Both the position numbers and the translations under genes were made by a program. A stretch of DNA of 64,000 nucleotides from Woeseia oceani (GTDB taxonomy: Bacteria > Pseudomonadota > Gammaproteobacteria > Steroidobacterales > Woeseiaceae), in assembly GCF_001677435.1 (NCBI RefSeq), contig NZ_CP016268.1:3337001-3401000 (forward strand), given 5' to 3'. This document shows, piece by piece, positions 58,952 through 64,000 of the stretch; position 1 is the stretch's first letter, and the number at the start of each line of letters is the position of its first letter. Below the pieces are notes generated by a model, which was not told where the DNA came from, did no database searches, and was given only the letters and a program-made list of their open reading frames with translations.

Positions 58952-60137
58952 CGTGGTCTGCCGCACTCCGGTACCAGGCATCAACTTGCGAACGTTCGTC
59001 ATCACTCATACCGGTCAGGTTACCTATCGGCATAACCCGGGTAACGACCGTCTGCTGATAAATGCGTTCGCGTTCAGCGATAATTTGTTCGTCGGTCTCC
59101 AGCAACACGCCCGCAGGTGCGGCTGGAAACGCAGGATGAGTCGGCCGTGCCGCATGACACACCGTGCAGCGCTCCTCTATCACCGGCCGCAACTCGGCAA
59201 GCGTAACGTCTCTCGCAACCGCCTCGCTGGAGCGCGGTGCAATCGCGACCGCGACAGCCAACAGCAATGCGCCAGCGACAACCAGCGGTAGCGGCGTGGC
59301 ACGACCTTTGTGTCGCGCCACAAACCAGACACGAATCAACGCCCCCGCCAACGATAGGGCAATCAGGATCAGCCAGTTGTATTTGTGGCTGAACGTCATT
59401 GCGAAATGGTTGCTGGTCATTACGAACAGCACGGGCAAAGTGAAATAGGTGTTGTGCACGGAACGCTGTTTCGCCCGTAATCCGTCTTCGGGATCAGGCA
59501 GCTTGCCCTGTTCCGCCGCAGCAACCATGCGTCGCTGTCCGGGAATGATCACGTAGTAAACATTCGCCACCATGATCGAGCCGAGCACGGCACCGTAATG
59601 AATATACGCACCGCGTCCACTGAACAACTGGCACAAGCCCCACGCGAGCAATGCAACCAGGGCAAATAACACAGCACTCAACGCGCGTTCGTTATTGCCC
59701 AGTGGCGAGCGGCACAAGCCGTCGTAAATTTTCCAGCCGAACAGCAGAACGGCCACGCCGATGCCGACGGCGGCAAGCGGCGACAGGTCCGCAACCGTCG
59801 GATCAATCAGGTAGATACTTGCGCCGTACCAGTAGATCAAGGCCAGCAGGAACATGCCGGAAAACCAGGTGCTGTATGCCTCCCATTTGAACCAGTGCAG
59901 TGTTGGAGGAATCTGCGCTGGCGCCACACGGTACTTTTGCGCGTGATAAAAACCACCGCCGTGCACCGACCAGAGTTCACCACCAACACCCTTCGCGTCA
60001 TCGTCGCTGGCAGCCGGCGGCACCAGGTGATTGTCGAGCCAGATAAAATAAAAAGACGAACCGATCCAGGCCACGCCGGTAATCAGGTGCACCCAGCGCC
60101 CCAGCAGGTTGAGCCAGTCAACTACGTAAGCTTCCAT
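58944..60137 (-). CDS. puuD: Membrane-bound urate oxidase/hydroxylase PuuD with cytochrome c domain
   Basis: A 397-residue inner-membrane protein with an N-terminal DUF989 region of about eight helices (WVHLITGVAWIGSSFYFIWLD is the first, and NTYFTLPVLFVMTSNHFAM a signature). At the C-terminus a cytochrome c domain binds heme at C324-T-V-C327-H328. PuuD oxidises urate with electrons leaving to the respiratory chain, instead of using oxygen directly and making peroxide as soluble uricase does. It is preceded by xdhC without a gap. Confidence 0.95.
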   Translation of the reverse strand: MEAYVVDWLNLLGRWVHLITGVAWIGSSFYFIWLDNHLVPPAASDDDAKGVGGELWSVHGGGFYHAQKYRVAPAQIPPTLHWFKWEAYSTWFSGMFLLALIYWYGASIYLIDPTVADLSPLAAVGIGVAVLLFGWKIYDGLCRSPLGNNERALSAVLFALVALLAWGLCQLFSGRGAYIHYGAVLGSIMVANVYYVIIPGQRRMVAAAEQGKLPDPEDGLRAKQRSVHNTYFTLPVLFVMTSNHFAMTFSHKYNWLILIALSLAGALIRVWFVARHKGRATPLPLVVAGALLLAVAVAIAPRSSEAVARDVTLAELRPVIEERCTVCHAARPTHPAFPAAPAGVLLETDEQIIAERERIYQQTVVTRVMPIGNLTGMSDDERSQVDAWYRSAADHDD

Positions 60138-61211
60138 CTAGATATTCTTTTGCCGGGGCCGCAACGCCTGCACGCTGGCCGTGTTGCTGGTGAATGCGGC
60201 CTGCCGGCGCTCGCGTCGCCGTAACAAGTCCGCCGCCACCGCGATGGCGATTTCCGGTGGCTGCTTGCCACTGATGCCACGGATGCCGATGGGGCAGGTG
60301 AGTCGTTGCAATGCCTGATCCCCAAAGCCGGCCTGGCGCAAACGACTCTCAAACCGCCGACGTTTGGACAGCGAACCGATCAATCCGCAGTACGCGAACT
60401 CGCCGCGGCGCAGTATGGCCGCTGTTATCTCGAAGTCCAGTGCATGGCTGTGGGTCATCACCAGGCAATAGGCCCCCACTGGCAAAGCTGCCACTTCGCG
60501 CGCCGGGTCGGCGGTTTCCAGTGCCTGCACGGTGTGCGGCAGGCTTGCTGGAAACACATCGCGGCGGCTGTCTATCCAGCGCACAGACGCCTGCAGGCCG
60601 GATAACAAGGGGATCAACGCGCTACCAACGTGGCCGGCGCCGAACAAGGCAACGTCGAACGGCTGCGTCTGCAATGGTTCCAGCAGAGCAAACCGCGCAG
60701 CGCGGCCCGGCGTGTCCATACGCCGGGCTGCCGTTGCGCCGGCGACAGCCGCAACCACGGCCGCATCAACATCGTTGCCGTCCGTCGCCCGGCCGTCGGC
60801 TGCCAGCAGCCGGTTGCAGGGCAGGCCGTCCGCATCCAGTTCCGTCAGCAAGACGCTGTTGTCGCGAGCTTGCCAATGCGCGAGCAAATCATCCATGCAG
60901 GAGATGGCATCGAGGCGTTGAAACAGGACATCGACAACCCCGCCGCAACATTGCCCGCAATTACTGCCCAGCGGAAACCGGCGCAGGCCGCCTGACCGGC
61001 CATCGTCACCGCGCAAATAGCGACTCGCGATCTGCGCGCACTGGTATTCGAGTTGACCACCACCGATGCTGCCACGCAGGTCGTTTGGGGTGACCAGCAT
61101 AGTGGCGCCCACTTCGCGTGGCGCGGAGCCACGAATGCCGGCAACCGTAACCCTGACCGCAGGCCGTTGCGCCTGCAATAACTCATGCGCCTCTTGCTGC
61201 CAGCTCGTCAT
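60138..61211 (-). CDS. xdhC: Xanthine dehydrogenase accessory protein XdhC
   Basis: A 357-residue protein that binds molybdenum cofactor and inserts it, in sulfurated form, into xanthine dehydrogenase. The N-terminal XdhC region has RGSAPREVGATMLV and SNCGQCCGGVVDVL, with cysteines for cofactor handling. The C-terminal Rossmann part has DVALFGAGHVGSALIPLL and AYCGLIGSLSKRRRF. It lies between xdhB and puuD, touching or overlapping both. Confidence 0.94.
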   Translation of the reverse strand: MTSWQQEAHELLQAQRPAVRVTVAGIRGSAPREVGATMLVTPNDLRGSIGGGQLEYQCAQIASRYLRGDDGRSGGLRRFPLGSNCGQCCGGVVDVLFQRLDAISCMDDLLAHWQARDNSVLLTELDADGLPCNRLLAADGRATDGNDVDAAVVAAVAGATAARRMDTPGRAARFALLEPLQTQPFDVALFGAGHVGSALIPLLSGLQASVRWIDSRRDVFPASLPHTVQALETADPAREVAALPVGAYCLVMTHSHALDFEITAAILRRGEFAYCGLIGSLSKRRRFESRLRQAGFGDQALQRLTCPIGIRGISGKQPPEIAIAVAADLLRRRERRQAAFTSNTASVQALRPRQKNI

Positions 61212-63538
61212 TGCGTCGCTCGCACGGCACTAACAGCAGCAAGCACCGCTTCCGGCGTAGCCGGTGCACGCAGCCCGGGCAGGCAGCCGTCAGGCCCGAC
61301 GGCCGCAATTGCATCGCGCAATGCATAAAAGACCGACAAACCGAGCATTAACGGCGGTTCACCAACAGCCTTGGAACGGAATACCGTGTCTTCGCGGTTC
61401 AGTCCCGACTCCAGTATTTCGACCCGGAAATCCTCTGGTACGTCGGAGCAAACCGGAATTTTGTACGTCGATGGCGCATGTGTCTTCAGCTCACCCTGAT
61501 CGTTCCACCACAACTCTTCACTGGTGAGCCAGCCGACGCCCTGAATGAAGCCGCCTTCAATCTGGCCCATGTCGATCGCCGGGTTCAGCGAGCGTCCGCA
61601 ATCGTGCAGGATATCGACGCGCAGTGTGCGGTACTCACCGGTCAAGGTATCAATAATGACTTCCGACACGGCCGCGCCGTACGCGAAATAATAGAACGGA
61701 CGTCCGCTGAAGGTGCTGCGGTCGTAGTTGATTTTCGGTGTGCTGTAGAAGCCGGTGGACGACAGGGGAACGCGCGCAAACCAGGCCATTTTCGCCAACT
61801 CAGCGAAACTGACCGTCGCATCGCCCGCCTGCACAGCGTTGTTGCGAAAGACCACCGCGGATTCCGCAACCCGGAAGTGTTCGGCCGCAAAGCGGGTTAG
61901 CCGCGCCTTGATGGTCTGAGCCGCTGCCTGTGCCGCCTTACCGTTCAAATCCGTGCCACTCGATGCCGCCGTCGCCGAGGCATTGGGCACCTTGCTGGTA
62001 TCGGATGCGGTGATTTTGATGCGCTCAACGTCTATCTGCAGTTCATCGGCCACCACCTGGGCAACCTTGGTGAACAGGCCCTGCCCCATTTCCGTGCCGC
62101 CGTGGTTCAGATGCACAGTACCGTCCGTGTACACGTGTAGCAGCGCCCCGGCCTGATTCAAATGCGTTGCCGTGAATGAAATACCAAACTTCACCGGCGT
62201 AAACGCCAGTCCGCGCTTCAGTACCGGACTCTGCGCATTGAATTCGCGAACCTCGGCACGGCGCTCTGCATAGTCTGATGTGCGTACAAGCTTTTGCGTG
62301 ATCTCTTCGAGAATGTTGTCGTCAACAACTTGCTGGTACGGCGTGACGTTGCGCTGCCCAACACCGTAGTAGTTGGCGCGCCGCACCTCCAGCGGATCTT
62401 TGCGCAGGTAGCGCGCGATGTCATCGATCGCGTACTCGATACCGAACATTCCTTGCGGACCACCGAAACCACGGAACGCGGTGTTCGAAACCGTGTGTGT
62501 CTTGCAGCGGTGGGAGAGAATTTTCACGTTCGGCAGGTAATAGGCATTGTCACAATGGAACATGGTGCGATCATTGATTGCACCGGACAGATCTGCCGAC
62601 ATGCCGCAACGCGATGCGAACATGAAATCGATACCCTCGATACGGCCGTTGTCATCGAAACCAACATCGTAGTGAATGATGAAGTCGTGTCGCTTGCCGG
62701 TCATCAGCATGTCGACATCACGATCGAGGCGCAGCTTGCACGGTTTCCTGGTGCGGTCCGCCATCAGGCCGGCAATACACGCGATCAACGCCGCCTGACT
62801 TTCTTTGCCACCGAATGCGCCGCCCATACGACGGCACTCAACCACAACGTCTTTGGAATGACGGCGCAGGGAATGCGCGACCAGGTGCTGCACCTCACCC
62901 GGATGCTGGGTTGAGCTGTACACGAACAAGTCGCCGTCTTCCCGTGGCAACGCCAGTGCGATCTGCCCTTCAAGGTAGAACTGATCCTGACCGCCCAGCG
63001 CAAGCTCGCCGCGCAGCCGATGCGCCGCTTTGTCGAGTGCCGCGGCGGTGTCACCGCGCTCCAGCGTTTCCGTGGGCAAGACGAACGAACCGGTGGCGAT
63101 GGCCGTCGGAATATCGAGCACGGGCTCTAGGTCTTCGTATTCGATTCTGGCCAGCGCGACCGCTTTGCGCGCCTGCTCGACAGTGTGCGCGGCAACTGCA
63201 AATACGGCCTGACCCACGTATTGCACCAGTCCCGGTGCCAGTATCGGGTCATCCGCGACGACCGGACCGCAGTTGTTGTCGCCGGGGATATCGTCTGCCG
63301 TCAGCACCTCGACCACGCCGGGCGCGCGGCGCACAGCATCGAAATCCATGGCAACGATGCGTGCGTGCGGCCGCGTGCTCATACCAACCGCGAGGTGCAA
63401 CACGCCGCGTGGTTCGGGGATATCGTCGGTGTACGTCGCCTCGCCGCTAACGTGCAGATGACTGCTGTCGTGCGGGATCGCGCTGCCAGCCGCACCGGCA
63501 ACGGAACCGCCAGCGTCAGGCTTCGCGTGCGCGTCCAT
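61208..63538 (-). CDS. xdhB: Xanthine dehydrogenase molybdopterin-binding subunit
   Basis: A 776-residue molybdenum subunit of xanthine dehydrogenase. CRRMGGAFGGKES is the Moco-binding glycine loop, GGTEMGQGLFTK a second, and KAVGEPPLMLGLS contains the catalytic glutamate. It hydroxylates hypoxanthine to xanthine and xanthine to urate. The frame extends past 63538, but MDAHAKPDAGG at 63538 is used: it overlaps the xdhA end by 23 nt, as in a coupled operon. Symbol usage varies between XdhA and XdhB among species. Confidence 0.94.
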   Translation of the reverse strand: MDAHAKPDAGGSVAGAAGSAIPHDSSHLHVSGEATYTDDIPEPRGVLHLAVGMSTRPHARIVAMDFDAVRRAPGVVEVLTADDIPGDNNCGPVVADDPILAPGLVQYVGQAVFAVAAHTVEQARKAVALARIEYEDLEPVLDIPTAIATGSFVLPTETLERGDTAAALDKAAHRLRGELALGGQDQFYLEGQIALALPREDGDLFVYSSTQHPGEVQHLVAHSLRRHSKDVVVECRRMGGAFGGKESQAALIACIAGLMADRTRKPCKLRLDRDVDMLMTGKRHDFIIHYDVGFDDNGRIEGIDFMFASRCGMSADLSGAINDRTMFHCDNAYYLPNVKILSHRCKTHTVSNTAFRGFGGPQGMFGIEYAIDDIARYLRKDPLEVRRANYYGVGQRNVTPYQQVVDDNILEEITQKLVRTSDYAERRAEVREFNAQSPVLKRGLAFTPVKFGISFTATHLNQAGALLHVYTDGTVHLNHGGTEMGQGLFTKVAQVVADELQIDVERIKITASDTSKVPNASATAASSGTDLNGKAAQAAAQTIKARLTRFAAEHFRVAESAVVFRNNAVQAGDATVSFAELAKMAWFARVPLSSTGFYSTPKINYDRSTFSGRPFYYFAYGAAVSEVIIDTLTGEYRTLRVDILHDCGRSLNPAIDMGQIEGGFIQGVGWLTSEELWWNDQGELKTHAPSTYKIPVCSDVPEDFRVEILESGLNREDTVFRSKAVGEPPLMLGLSVFYALRDAIAAVGPDGCLPGLRAPATPEAVLAAVSAVRATQ

Positions 63539-64000
63539 ACTCGTAGATCCCGGTGAGTTCCGCGCCGCTTTGCGCCGCGGAAATATCCATGAAGAGGCGT
63601 TGCAGAAGATTCCCTGCGACCTGGCGGCGGTACTGATCGCTCGCACGCATGTCGCTGATCGGCTCGAAATCCTCGCGCAATGCTTGCTGTGCCTTATGGG
63701 TCAGATCAGTGCTCGGCAGCGCGCCCTGCAACACGGCCTCGCAGCGATGCGCACGCCGCGGTGTTGCGGCCAGTCCACCGTACGCAATTCGCGCTTCCAC
63801 GATCCGTCCGTCGTCGTCGAAGCGCAATCGGTACGCACCACAGACCGCGGAAATGTCCTGATCAAAACGCTTGGAAATTTTATACGTGCGCAGCTCGTCG
63901 CCGGCAGACGGCAACGGAATGATTATCTGTTCAACGAACTCGCCGGTCCGCAGCGCGTTTTTCTGGTAATCGAGATAGAACTTCGCGAGTGGCAGTTCCC
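63516..64000 (-). CDS. xdhA: Xanthine dehydrogenase FAD/FeS subunit, C-terminal part (runs off the right edge)
   Basis: The last 161 codons of a reading frame that continues past base 64000 on the complementary strand. The visible part, FYLDYQKNALRTGEFVEQIIIPLP then YKISKRFDQDISAVCGAYRL and ARIAYGGLAATPRRA, is the C-terminal FAD-binding subdomain of xanthine dehydrogenase small subunit (CO dehydrogenase flavoprotein C-terminal domain). The FeS and main FAD domains lie outside the window. It would pass electrons from the Mo subunit to NAD+. Its stop overlaps the xdhB start region. Confidence 0.93.
   Translation of the reverse strand, partial: ELPLAKFYLDYQKNALRTGEFVEQIIIPLPSAGDELRTYKISKRFDQDISAVCGAYRLRFDDDGRIVEARIAYGGLAATPRRAHRCEAVLQGALPSTDLTHKAQQALREDFEPISDMRASDQYRRQVAGNLLQRLFMDISAAQSGAELTGIYEYGRAREA

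Noticed and set aside
1-64000. tRNA, rRNA, CRISPR, insertion sequence or integrase
   Set aside because: I looked for cloverleaf-like spacers, direct-repeat arrays and transposase motifs in the gene-free stretches and found none.

Overview
The window is a compact, GC-rich (roughly 60%) bacterial chromosome segment. Gene content points to a free-living, aerobic, probably marine gammaproteobacterium: a MoxR/Bat cluster, a high-potential iron-sulfur protein, TonB-dependent uptake, S9 peptidases, membrane-bound urate oxidase PuuD and a proteobacterial hut operon. A Woeseia-like lineage is a guess from this mix, not something the sequence proves. There are no rRNA or tRNA genes, no insertion sequences and no CRISPR array. 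Genes are tightly packed, with many 1- to 4-nt overlaps, several convergent pairs overlapping at their 3' ends, and frequent GTG/TTG starts supported by good Shine-Dalgarno sequences.

Layout. 1-918: the N-terminal 306 codons of a contractile tail-sheath-like protein, running off the left edge. 1.2-7.3 kb: a PLP enzyme (ACC deaminase/D-cysteine desulfhydrase family), an L,D-transpeptidase lipoprotein with a coupled 41-aa ORF, a methyltransferase, an M48 lipoprotein protease, sohB and lipA. 7.5-11.6 kb: a small conserved ORF, a DUF4398-OmpA protein, an alpha/beta hydrolase, a HAD hydrolase and glyoxalase I. 11.6-18.6 kb: a complete MoxR-DUF58-DUF4381-BatA-BatB/C-BatD operon read leftward. 18.8-25.7 kb: secreted proteins including DUF192, an aromatic aminotransferase, a persulfide-dioxygenase-like MBL protein, HiPIP, a secreted metallopeptidase behind what looks like a class I CRP promoter, a SYLF protein and a cytochrome c.

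25.7-34.5 kb: a sulfite-oxidase-like Mo protein with its cytochrome, directly downstream of hutFCUHG, with hutI divergent. The 85-bp hutF-hutI gap carries a perfect 12-bp palindrome that should be the HutC operator. The five enzymes hutH, hutU, hutI, hutF and hutG form the five-step histidine route to glutamate and formate. 34.6-50.9 kb: a Bcr/CflA exporter, two S9 peptidases, a nitroreductase, a peroxiredoxin, an SDR, a lytic transglycosylase, a TPR-sulfotransferase next to a TonB receptor, a 7TM-PAS-PAS-GGDEF diguanylate cyclase and a small protein with three internal motif repeats.

50.9-64 kb: an APH-type kinase and a DUF1232 protein, then a purine region: a LOG-family phosphoribohydrolase, a divergent pair of paralogous phosphoribosyltransferases, and a leftward operon xdhA(partial)-xdhB-xdhC-puuD-puuE-uraD-alc-allA-guaD. 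It would turn guanine, xanthine and urate into glyoxylate and urea, with salvage genes at its downstream end. The 5-hydroxyisourate hydrolase step is not visible here.
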